Shown: piece by piece, positions 1 to 6,970 of the stretch | Position numbering within the stretch: the first letter of the stretch is position 1 | Layout: each line of letters begins with the position of its first letter | Assembly: GCA_013331265.1 (NCBI GenBank) | Contig: DUGS01000213.1 | Location: 11,039-21,552 of the forward strand | Direction of reading: 5' to 3' | Length of the DNA stretch: 10,514 nt | Source: Methanosarcina sp. | Lineage (GTDB): Archaea > Halobacteriota > Methanosarcinia > Methanosarcinales > Methanosarcinaceae | Translations under genes and position numbers: made by a program | Notes under the pieces: model-generated | The model's input: only the letters and a program-made list of their open reading frames with translations | Told to the model about the DNA's origin: nothing | Databases searched by the model: none

Positions 1-2529
1 GAGACTCCGGCAGGGGCTCCCCCGCAGCAGATCACGCAGTGCCAGCAGTGGGGGTTCCAGAGGATCGTGCCCTGCATTGATGACATGACTGCAAAATGCA
101 CTTACAGGACGACCATCATTGCAGATTCACGGTACACAAACCTCATCACAAATGGGGATGTCGCGGTTGAAAGGAGTACCGTAAAGCCGGGCAGGGACAA
201 AATCGTCTACGACAACTCGGTAACGCCTATGGCGACCTATCTCTTTTTCCTCGGAGTCGGGACTTATGCAACATTTAAAAGGGAATTTGAGTACCCGGAC
301 GGGGGCACTTTTACGCTGGAACTGCTCGTGCCGCCTGACTCGGACCCCAGGGCTGCCGAAAAGACTCTTGATATCCTGCACGACTGCGTTATGTGGGTCT
401 ACGTCTTTACCGGGCCTGAACAGTTCGATGAGGATAAACTTCCAGCCAGGCAGCTGATCTGGAACCTTGTAAAGAGGCGGGAGAAACTGAAAATGGAGGC
501 AAATCCCGAGTCCGGACAGGAAGATGAGGGAGAAGAGCTCGGAAAGATCAGGGCAGAGCTTGCCAGGCTTGTCAAAACCATCACTCCGGGTTACAAATAC
601 ACAGGGACTGTCTACAGGGAAATCGGGATGCAGAACTCGGACTTCGGGGGCATGGAAAATGTGGGGAACACTACCATTACCACAAACCGCATCATGCCTT
701 TCCCGCAGATAACGGACCCTGCTTTTGAGTACATGATCAAGGTCAAGGTGCACGAGTACTACCACAACCAGAACGGGTCCGAGGTTACCGGGAGAAGCCC
801 GTTTGAGATCTGGTTAAACGAAGCTGTGACCGTGCACGTGGAAGAGCAGTACCATGCTTTCCTTTTCGGTGAGGACTACCAGAGGCTCGATAGGGTGCTT
901 GAACTGCTTGCACCGGCGTCCGGGACTTTTGCTCTTGACTCGGGGGCTGCTTCCATGCCCATTATCCCTGACGGGTTCAATGACCCAAATGACCTGATCA
1001 CTGCGGTTACGTATGTAAAATCCCCTGAATATGTGCGCATGGTAGAGAGCCTGATAGGGAAAGACACTTTTGTCCGGGGCCTTGACCGTTATTTCAAAAA
1101 GTTCCAGCACTCCAATGCTTCCACACAGGACTGGATAGAGGTTATGGAAGAAGAAAGCGGAGTGCCCTTAAAAGAGATGTCTGAGACCTGGCTCAAGCAG
1201 ACTAAATTCCCTGTGGTCGAGGTCTCAGCCGAATACGATAAACCCACCAGGAAATTTACTTTCTTCCTAAAGCAGCACTTCCCGGCTGGAGGAAAGCCCT
1301 GGGAATTCCCGTTCAAAGCAGCTCTTGTGGACGAAAATGGAAAAGACATTGCCGAGGTGCTGGAAAGGATAAGCGGGGAAACCGCAGAGATTGTAATTGA
1401 AAACGTGGATCTGCCCTCGTTCCTTTCCCTTAACAGGGGGTACTCCTTCTACGGAAAGCTTGTTTACAGGGCAAGCCAGGAAGAGCTCCTCATGCAGGTC
1501 AGAAAGGACAGTGACATCGCAGGCAGGTTTACAGCCTTCTATACCTTTGTGGACAGGGAAAAGCTGAGGCTCCTTAAAGTTCCGGGCTCGGCTCCCTCTG
1601 AAGACTTTGTAGAGCTCTACTACAGGCTTCTCAATGACCGGCAGCTTCTCGAAAAGGCAGGAGGTCAGTTCCTGACCATTTTTGAGTCCGTGGAGGACCC
1701 GGAGTATGCCCATCACTATCAGGAACTTTATGATGTAAAGCAGGAGCTCCTGAAGGCAGTTGCCTGGAAGTACAGAAGCTCTCTTATTTCCGCCTACCGC
1801 TTCTTTGAAAATGCCTCGGTCCCAAGGGACGGGTCTCTGGAAGAAATAGCAAGGGTAATCAAGAGCAGGCAGGCTAAAAACACCTGCCTCGGGGTCCTTG
1901 CAACCCTCGATACCCCTGACATCCATGCCCTGATAAAACAGCAGTTTGATACCGCAGCCTGTGCAACCGACCGGTTGAGCGCATTTGCCGCGTACCTGAA
2001 CAGTTCGGCCCCTGACAAAATAGAAGTCCTTAGAGCCTTTGAAGCTGAATCAAAAAAGAACCTTATTGCCTGGGAAGCCTTCCTTTCGGTAATCGGAAGC
2101 AACAGCAGTGTTGATGCGGTAGAACTGGTCAGGGAGATGGAGAGGTCAGATGCTTTCAGGATCGAACAGACAAATGACCAGCGTGCCCTTTACGGGAGCT
2201 TTGCCCGAAACCGCAAAAAGTCCCTCCAGACCGAAGACGGCAGGGCTCTCTTTGCAGAAATCCTGCGAAAACTGGCTCCTGTAAATGAATACAGCACCGT
2301 AAACATGCTCAACGCCTTTGCAAATATAGACCAGATGGAGATAAGATACCATATCCCTCTGGTGAAAATTCTTGCAGACCTCCTTGAGGAGCTTGACCCC
2401 CAGAAATGCCCGAGTGTATATAACAGGATCAGAAAACTCCTCCTCGGTGCCCCTAAAGCTGTCGAAGGCTACGGGATAGAGCATGGGAAAATTCCGGCTC
2501 TGCAAACTGAAAACCAGGAAAAGAAATAA
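1..2529 (+). CDS. M1 family zinc aminopeptidase (PepN-like), 5' end outside window
   Basis: This enzyme removes N-terminal residues from peptides, probably in the cytoplasm as part of peptide turnover. The frame is open from base 1. The residues before the first possible start (GTG at 67) already match the conserved PepN beta-domain pattern (TQC..WGF.RI), so the gene is truncated by the window edge and probably lacks about 100 N-terminal residues. Counting codon 1 as bases 1-3, the exopeptidase motif GGMEN is at 216-220 (the family norm is GAMEN). The zinc site HEYYH is at 251-255, with the third ligand Glu274 exactly 18 residues later in WLNEA. The likely transition-state Tyr338 is in TYVKS. 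A beta-sandwich and a long helical C-terminal region follow. HEYYHNQNG...VTGR resembles PepN more than eukaryotic APN. A charged insertion of about 60 residues lies before GGMEN (see findings). Arg codons are mostly AGG. No signal peptide can be judged. Confidence 0.93.
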   Translation, partial: ETPAGAPPQQITQCQQWGFQRIVPCIDDMTAKCTYRTTIIADSRYTNLITNGDVAVERSTVKPGRDKIVYDNSVTPMATYLFFLGVGTYATFKREFEYPDGGTFTLELLVPPDSDPRAAEKTLDILHDCVMWVYVFTGPEQFDEDKLPARQLIWNLVKRREKLKMEANPESGQEDEGEELGKIRAELARLVKTITPGYKYTGTVYREIGMQNSDFGGMENVGNTTITTNRIMPFPQITDPAFEYMIKVKVHEYYHNQNGSEVTGRSPFEIWLNEAVTVHVEEQYHAFLFGEDYQRLDRVLELLAPASGTFALDSGAASMPIIPDGFNDPNDLITAVTYVKSPEYVRMVESLIGKDTFVRGLDRYFKKFQHSNASTQDWIEVMEEESGVPLKEMSETWLKQTKFPVVEVSAEYDKPTRKFTFFLKQHFPAGGKPWEFPFKAALVDENGKDIAEVLERISGETAEIVIENVDLPSFLSLNRGYSFYGKLVYRASQEELLMQVRKDSDIAGRFTAFYTFVDREKLRLLKVPGSAPSEDFVELYYRLLNDRQLLEKAGGQFLTIFESVEDPEYAHHYQELYDVKQELLKAVAWKYRSSLISAYRFFENASVPRDGSLEEIARVIKSRQAKNTCLGVLATLDTPDIHALIKQQFDTAACATDRLSAFAAYLNSSAPDKIEVLRAFEAESKKNLIAWEAFLSVIGSNSSVDAVELVREMERSDAFRIEQTNDQRALYGSFARNRKKSLQTEDGRALFAEILRKLAPVNEYSTVNMLNAFANIDQMEIRYHIPLVKILADLLEELDPQKCPSVYNRIRKLLLGAPKAVEGYGIEHGKIPALQTENQEKK

Positions 2530-2578
2530 ACTTTAGAAAAAAATAAACATTGGATTAACAAGCCACTTAAAGAAACGG

Positions 2579-2669
2579 TGTCCGGAAGACTTTATCACTC
2601 AAACCCTCTCAGGCAATTCGGTCCCGAAGAAACGGGAGTAATCATATTCTTCCGGACATCTGCTTTTTT
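2579..2669 (+). terminator. Structured terminator candidate after the aminopeptidase gene
   Basis: An 11-bp perfect inverted repeat (TGTCCGGAAGA at 2579-2589, TCTTCCGGACA at 2648-2658) encloses a smaller hairpin (TCCCG 2622-2626, CGGGA 2633-2637). A run of six T follows at 2664-2669. It begins about 50 bases after the aminopeptidase stop codon. Archaeal termination mainly needs the U tract, so the hairpin may act as 3'-end stabilisation. The terminator role is inferred from position and layout. Confidence 0.6.
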
Positions 2670-2992
2670 GTATCATATTTCATATCTGTTTATTGGGTTT
2701 CAGGTTTTTGATCTCGAGATTTGAGACAGATCTTCTTTATGAAACCTGACTTCATTTTACGCGAGTATGGCGCTTCTGTGGCACCTTTGGAGTTATTATG
2801 CCTGTTTATGTATCTTTTATGTATCGGTAATCTCTTCTATGAACACAAACAGATTTTTTATTACTTACCTTGACATCGGTTTATTTGCTGTGAAATATGG
2901 GTTCAGAGAGGTTAAAAACAGTTTTGAAACAGATCCGTAAAAAAGCAGTATTTGCATTTGAAAGTACTTGCCAATAATATTAGTATAAAAAG

Positions 2993-3018
2993 GTATTTAT
3001 AAATACTCATTCATGAAT
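2993..3018. promoter_or_regulatory. Adjacent palindromes overlapping a TATA-like box
   Basis: GTATTTATAAATAC (2993-3006) is a perfect 14-bp palindrome containing an archaeal TATA-like core. The perfect 10-bp palindrome ATTCATGAAT (3009-3018) follows two bases later. A palindromic TATA element can act in both directions. The neighbouring palindrome sits where a repressor could block initiation. The next coding start downstream is 333 bases away, so if this is a promoter it would make a long leader or a small RNA. The regulatory role is inferred. Confidence 0.4.
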
Positions 3019-3051
3019 AAATTATAGCAGCAAAGGGTTAAACATCATAAC

Positions 3052-3059
3052 TTTATATG
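3052..3059 (+). promoter_or_regulatory. TATA-like box TTTATATG
   Basis: TTTATATG is close to the methanogen TATA consensus TTTATATA. Initiation would be expected about 25 bases downstream, near 3080, giving a leader of about 270 bases for the hydrolase operon. It is one of three candidate boxes in this spacer, and sequence alone does not say which is used. Confidence 0.3.
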
Positions 3060-3260
3060 GAATTTCATTCTTACATTATTCTTCCCGACAGCTGATCTTT
3101 GTAAGAAGGAATAACCGTATAATTCATACTAATAATTCGGATTATTAAGAGTAACGACTCAATTATTGGGGGGTCAATAGTGCTTAAAAGTTCATCTCGG
3201 TTAACATTTGGGGCTATCATACATATCAGAGCATCCTTTCCGGTTTTGCATATTATATAG

Positions 3261-3268
3261 TATAAAAA
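3261..3268 (+). promoter_or_regulatory. TATA-like box nearest the hydrolase gene
   Basis: TATAAAAA lies in an A/T-only stretch starting near 3251. With usual archaeal spacing the transcript would start around 3288-3292, leaving a leader of about 60 bases before the ATG at 3351. This is the promoter candidate I prefer for the 3351-6875 unit because of its distance, but it is not a strong consensus match. Confidence 0.4.
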
Positions 3269-3326
3269 TTACAGAAGATAACCACTTTTGGATAGGCTCT
3301 AAATTAAGCATTCACTAATTTTTAAA

Positions 3327-3354
3327 GGGGTATAGTATGAGGGGTATAGTATGA
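3327..3354 (+). repeat. 14-bp perfect tandem duplication containing ribosome site and start codon
   Basis: GGGGTATAGTATGA occurs twice without a gap, at 3327-3340 and 3341-3354. Each copy carries a purine-rich GGGG, which can act as a Shine-Dalgarno core, and an ATG six bases later. The second copy's ATG (3351) starts the large hydrolase. The first copy's ATG (3337) is in another frame and opens a very short ORF. Confidence 0.9.
3337..3354 (+). CDS. Possible five-codon leader ORF (MRGIV) overlapping the hydrolase start
   Basis: ATG at 3337 reads M-R-G-I-V and stops at TGA 3352-3354. The stop overlaps the hydrolase ATG at 3351 in an ATGA arrangement, the standard geometry for translational coupling. 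It has its own GGGG six bases upstream. The ORF is a direct result of the 14-bp duplication and may be only a by-product. Translation of it, and any attenuating or coupling role, is inference. Confidence 0.3.
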   Translation: MRGIV

Positions 3355-6300
3355 TCACTTTCAGAATCAAAGGTGTCGTTAAAGAAAAAGAGACAGGTTT
3401 TCCTTTGCCGGGACTGTTTGTAAAATCCTACGATAAAGATTTACTTTTCGACGATCTGCTAGGGTCGGCGATAACTGACACACAAGGAAAATTCGACATC
3501 ATTTGCGAACTCTCCGACTTCAGAGACTTCTTCGAAAAAAGGCCGGATATTTATTTCAAGGTATTCAACAGTGACCGCACTACTTTGATTCACAATACCA
3601 AAAATGCCGTACGCTGGAATCAGGGCAGGATATCAGAACATGAAATCCTTATTCCATGGGAAGAAATACATGATCATAGAGAAACAGAGGTGTTGCTGAC
3701 TGGCGATGATGGGAAGTCCAGGGAAGAGTTTTCCGTAGGTGAATCGCTGACTATCCAAGCGAAAGGACTCCGGCCGGGATATACACATCATTTTGCACTA
3801 TCTATGGATGGTAAAGCGCTCTTCACCGGTACATTCATCACTAATCGCTACGGTGAAATTGAGCCAACTGTTCTGTGGCCTCAGATGGGGCTCGATGATC
3901 CCCACAGCGAGGCACGATTCACTCCCGAAGAGGCAGTAAAGAGGTGGAAAGGTGCAAGTTTTAGTCTGGAAATATCGATGGAAAAGGAAACCATTTCCAC
4001 CCATAAGTTCAAGATAAGCGATACCTTAAGCGCCCCCATTGTAATCGTATCGGAGGAAGACGGCAGGTTATTAAACGGTTTTGAGGTGGGCACACAACCT
4101 CTGTTGCTTACGCTGAGCAACCTGCCGTTTGGTGGTGATACACGCATATATATGGTGCCACAACAGCATAACTGGCAAGTTGGCGATCCTTTCCATCCTG
4201 TAGCTTTCAACAACTGTGAACCTGCCGTGCGTGAGGTATCTCTTCGTGAAGGGGGCGTACAACAAACAATTAAATTTGCTGCGGCGGAAATATTGCTGCC
4301 AGGAGCGTATGATTTTATTGTCCGTCCGGTGCGCTATGGTTTTGAAGAAGATGAGCTGCTCGCTGTTCTTCCAAATGATATCATCGGTTCAAGACGTGTT
4401 ACTGGTGTAGTAATACGTGAAGCTTTCTGGAAGGCAAAACCTGTGCTTGGCGGTTGTGTAAATAAAATTCCAGTGAGCGGACATTCGATTTCAGGGTCTC
4501 CCTACTTCCGTTATGCCGATACTTTTACTGTAGGTGAGGATGTTTGGGCTGGACTTGATCCGAAGATCGTAGATCCCAACAATATCAGTAAAATGTGCGC
4601 ATTATACGTCATAGAAAGCAAGGATGCCACAGGATGGTCAAACAATAGCCTTATTCATTTGCCTGTTTTGGGCGGGAATACGAACACAACCAAACACAAG
4701 CTTCAAGCAGGCTGTATAAATGCAAACAAAATTCTTGTATGGCCAAATGCAACACAGCTCGGTGAGTATGATATTGTTGTGGATTTTGGCAACAACACAT
4801 CAGATGCAAGCCTTTTTGTTCCCGATAATGCGTATAATACACCTCTGGATATCATCGACGGTTATTTCGTTGCAGGTTTCCGTGTTGTAAAAGACCCCGG
4901 CACTATGCAGGATTTTGCACATGCTGGAAAATGGAATTATGATGAAACTATCGTGAACGCCATGGGCTTTCCAGGTATAGTAACAGTGCAGGATGAAATC
5001 GGATCGTATCATTCTTCCAGTACACCAACAATTGTAAGTCGGCAATTAAGAATGAAAGCACATGTTTTTTTCCCGGCAGATATGCCGGGAGTAACAGATC
5101 CTGTACAAATCAGCTCCAATCAACCAAATTACCCATTGATCGTGATCATTCACGGCAATGGACACGATTATACATCTTACGATTTTCTTTTAGAGCATTT
5201 CGCTAAAAACGGGTTTATAGCTGTGAGTATAGATGTAAGGTATTTTAATGGTTCATCGGATGTCCATGGCATGTCAGGACAAGGGCGTGCAGAGGCTTTG
5301 TTCCCTCATCTCAATATAATCAACACCAAGTTTGGTTCAAAAGTGCAAAATAATATCGGTATCATGGGACACAGCCGGGGTGGTGATGCCGTGGTAAAAG
5401 CTGCCAGGATAAACCAGCAGCAAAAGCTTGGAAACAACATTAATGCAGTAATCGCCCTGGCACCCACAGATCAGTATGGAACAGAGATATTAGGTGGGGC
5501 ATGGTCAAAGCCTTTCTTTGTGCTTTATGGCTCAAGGGATGGGGACATTGACGGTGGTATTTGGACGTCTGGCTATACCGTGCCCCAGACTGGATTCGCA
5601 CATTATGACCGTGCGAACGGTTCCAAGAAAAGTATGTGCTTTGTCTACCGAGCAACACATAATGGTTTTATCACAAGCAATTACGAAGCAGATTACGGAG
5701 ACATCCCGGATCTGCTTCTACCTGACACCCAGAAGGCCTTTACCAAAGCGTACATGAACGCGTTCTATCGATGGCACCTTAAGAATGAGTCACAATGGGA
5801 AGGTATGTTCGCTGGAGAGTGGACACCCGGGTCAGTTTCAGCAACCGGTGCAAAATCCTATATCCAGTACAATGACCCAACTACTAAAATCGTTGACGAA
5901 TTTGAAGGCGCTATAAACTGGCAAGCAAGCACTATTGGTGGCACAGTGGACCATAATGGAACACTTCCTGTGGATCCAAGCGAAGGTAAAATGAGTGCTG
6001 CGGTAATTGCGGGTCTCGATCCAAAATCACCACACGATACACAGGGACTGAAAGTCAAATGGAACGACACCGTTGATAAATTGATTTTCAGTATCCCACC
6101 AGCACACAAAAATATATCTGGTTATTCTGTACTGAGTTTTCGCGTCACGCAAAAGATAGACAGCGCTGATAATCCATTAAATCAGTCACAGAATTTCCGT
6201 GTAGCACTAAGAGACGGTTCTAATAATGAGAGAGCAGTTCGGGTGAGTGCATTTTCGGAAATTCCGTTTCCTGACTACCGCTCAAACCATGATTTAAGTA

Positions 6301-6461
6301 AGTCGGCGATGAATACGGTACGTATCCCATTGAAATCATACCAAATCGTTTGTGCCGGGCTGAGTCCGGTGAATCTAGACGACATTACTACCCTGACATT
6401 CCTGTTCTCTGAAAAAATGACCGGGGAAATTGAGATAGATGACATCGAATTTTCAAATTAA
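3351..6461 (+). CDS. Multidomain alpha/beta hydrolase (esterase-like) with transthyretin-like and carbohydrate-binding-like domains
   Basis: This is a 1036-residue protein, probably an esterase or related serine hydrolase; the substrate is unknown. Residues 1-101 look like a transthyretin/carboxypeptidase-regulatory beta domain (PLPG at 18-21, DDLLGSAITDTQGKF at 34-48, PDIYFKV at 65-71). Residues about 125-222 form a beta-sandwich. Two apparently related modules end near 358 and 510. The hydrolase spans about 570-815: oxyanion-type HGNGHDY at 601-607, nucleophile elbow GHSRGG at 673-678 with Ser675, acid candidates Asp730/Asp732 in YGSRDGD, and His770 in ATHNGF. Residues 848-1036 resemble a galactose-binding-like carbohydrate module (VDEFEG start, EIDDIEF end). 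The N-terminus has no signal peptide or membrane segment. The ATG at 3351 is chosen for its GGGG six bases upstream. Arg codons are 25/40 CGN, unlike the flanking genes, which suggests transfer, probably from bacteria. The C-terminal module and the hydrolase subclass are the least certain parts. Confidence 0.85.
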   Translation: MITFRIKGVVKEKETGFPLPGLFVKSYDKDLLFDDLLGSAITDTQGKFDIICELSDFRDFFEKRPDIYFKVFNSDRTTLIHNTKNAVRWNQGRISEHEILIPWEEIHDHRETEVLLTGDDGKSREEFSVGESLTIQAKGLRPGYTHHFALSMDGKALFTGTFITNRYGEIEPTVLWPQMGLDDPHSEARFTPEEAVKRWKGASFSLEISMEKETISTHKFKISDTLSAPIVIVSEEDGRLLNGFEVGTQPLLLTLSNLPFGGDTRIYMVPQQHNWQVGDPFHPVAFNNCEPAVREVSLREGGVQQTIKFAAAEILLPGAYDFIVRPVRYGFEEDELLAVLPNDIIGSRRVTGVVIREAFWKAKPVLGGCVNKIPVSGHSISGSPYFRYADTFTVGEDVWAGLDPKIVDPNNISKMCALYVIESKDATGWSNNSLIHLPVLGGNTNTTKHKLQAGCINANKILVWPNATQLGEYDIVVDFGNNTSDASLFVPDNAYNTPLDIIDGYFVAGFRVVKDPGTMQDFAHAGKWNYDETIVNAMGFPGIVTVQDEIGSYHSSSTPTIVSRQLRMKAHVFFPADMPGVTDPVQISSNQPNYPLIVIIHGNGHDYTSYDFLLEHFAKNGFIAVSIDVRYFNGSSDVHGMSGQGRAEALFPHLNIINTKFGSKVQNNIGIMGHSRGGDAVVKAARINQQQKLGNNINAVIALAPTDQYGTEILGGAWSKPFFVLYGSRDGDIDGGIWTSGYTVPQTGFAHYDRANGSKKSMCFVYRATHNGFITSNYEADYGDIPDLLLPDTQKAFTKAYMNAFYRWHLKNESQWEGMFAGEWTPGSVSATGAKSYIQYNDPTTKIVDEFEGAINWQASTIGGTVDHNGTLPVDPSEGKMSAAVIAGLDPKSPHDTQGLKVKWNDTVDKLIFSIPPAHKNISGYSVLSFRVTQKIDSADNPLNQSQNFRVALRDGSNNERAVRVSAFSEIPFPDYRSNHDLSKSAMNTVRIPLKSYQIVCAGLSPVNLDDITTLTFLFSEKMTGEIEIDDIEFSN

Positions 6462-6469
6462 GGAGGTGA
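6461..6469 (+). promoter_or_regulatory. Near-perfect Shine-Dalgarno overlapping the hydrolase stop
   Basis: AGGAGGTGA is complementary to the 3' end of 16S rRNA over nine bases. Its first A is the last base of the hydrolase TAA (6459-6461). The GGAGG core lies seven bases before the ATG at 6474. It fixes the start of the next gene and shows that the two genes are translated from one message. Confidence 0.85.
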
Positions 6470-6473
6470 CATA

Positions 6474-6875
6474 ATGAACATCAAATACAGAATGCGGAAA
6501 TTACCAGAGTACAAAGTCCAGGCAAGGGAGGTTGTGAGAGTTCTGGATAATCAGCCTCATTTGTTAGTACGTATGGAGATAAGTGGTGAATATTTTCCAC
6601 ATCGTGCTCCACATCCCTTTGTCATGATAAAAGTGAATGAGAAGGAGTACTTCAAAGACCTGTTTACGGAAGTGTCACCGGATAACCAAAAATTATTAGG
6701 CTATTTGCCAATCAATATCCCGTCGAAAGGGGTCATTGTATTTGGATACGGGGATGAAATCTGGGGTGCTGTTCCAGGCGAATTTGATAAGGAATCCGTG
6801 ACCCGGTTAGATAAGAAAAGGCTTCCAAAAGAGATTGTGATCGTTGATGATGATTTTCTGCGGCGCAAGAAGTAA
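6474..6875 (+). CDS. Hypothetical 133-residue protein, operon partner of the hydrolase
   Basis: I do not recognise this family. The protein is soluble, with no signal peptide or membrane segment. It is basic at both ends (RMRK at 6-9, RRKK at 130-133). Its middle alternates short hydrophobic stretches with polar turns, suggesting a small beta fold: LVRMEI 31-36, PFVMIKV 48-54, GVIVFGYGDEIWG 86-98, and IVIVDDD at 121-127. HRAPHPF at 43-49 and GYLPINIP at 76-83 are the most distinctive segments to search with. It starts 12 bases after the hydrolase stop behind a very strong ribosome site, so the two are almost certainly co-transcribed. Six of its ten Arg codons are CGN, matching the hydrolase and not the flanking housekeeping genes, so both probably arrived together. 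A chaperone, binding or immunity-like role is possible, but nothing in the sequence decides this. Confidence 0.8.
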   Translation: MNIKYRMRKLPEYKVQAREVVRVLDNQPHLLVRMEISGEYFPHRAPHPFVMIKVNEKEYFKDLFTEVSPDNQKLLGYLPINIPSKGVIVFGYGDEIWGAVPGEFDKESVTRLDKKRLPKEIVIVDDDFLRRKK

Positions 6876-6891
6876 CTGCCTATTAAGGGGG

Positions 6892-6950
6892 TTGAACGCC
6901 TAACAAATAAGGATTGAGACGGTGTTGAGTCGTTTCAATCCTGGGTTCAA
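6892..6950 (+). terminator. Long stem-loop closing the hydrolase operon
   Basis: A 12-bp stem with one G-T pair (6910-6921 with 6931-6942) closes a 9-base loop. It is flanked by an outer 6-bp stem (TTGAAC 6892-6897, GTTCAA 6945-6950), with 12 unpaired bases on the left and 2 on the right. It begins 16 bases after the stop of the 133-residue gene. No T tract follows, so it may protect or define the message 3' end and not be a true terminator. Confidence 0.5.
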
Positions 6951-6970
6951 GTAAGCCTGGATTAAAGGTA

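Larger units (their letters stand above)
2530..3350. other. Long AT-rich spacer without a supported gene
   Basis: No convincing coding region, tRNA or rRNA is visible in these 820 bases. Besides the terminator candidate, it holds a stem of CAGGTTT (2701-2707) with AAACCTG (2743-2749) around the 10-bp palindrome ATCTCGAGAT (2711-2720). A tandem TTTATGTATC occurs at 2805-2814 and 2816-2825. A 14-bp palindrome and a 10-bp palindrome lie at 2993-3018. A 7-bp stem TAATAAT/ATTATTA with a TCGG loop is at 3130-3147. Several TATA-like boxes (2996-3005, 3052-3059, 3261-3268) are also present. Long AT-rich spacers of this kind are common in Methanosarcina and may carry long 5' leaders or small RNAs. I see no transposase remnant. 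Confidence 0.6.

Noticed and set aside
67..69. GTG at 67 as the true start of the aminopeptidase.
   Set aside because: The frame stays open to base 1, and the residues before 67 match the conserved PepN beta-domain, so the gene begins upstream of the window.
127..765. 212-residue open frame on the minus strand.
   Set aside because: It is antisense to the aminopeptidase coding region, including the GGMEN and HEYYH motifs; a shadow frame.
2839..2940. 33-codon ORF (MNTNRFFITYLDIG...).
   Set aside because: It has no ribosome site, lies in AT-rich spacer, and is too short to distinguish from chance.
2530..3350. Insertion sequence or transposon remnant in the long spacer.
   Set aside because: I see no transposase-like translation, no terminal inverted repeat pair framing a segment, and no target duplication.
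6900..6950. CRISPR array.
   Set aside because: Only one degenerate repeat-end-like motif is present as a hairpin. There are no regularly spaced repeats and no cas genes in the window.
6898..6960. Integron attC-like site (GCCTAAC at 6898-6904 after a cassette-like ORF, followed by an imperfect stem).
   Set aside because: No complementary GTTRRRY site is placed at the other end of the stem; the only match (GTTGAGT at 6924-6930) lies in the loop, giving a span far shorter than known attC sites.
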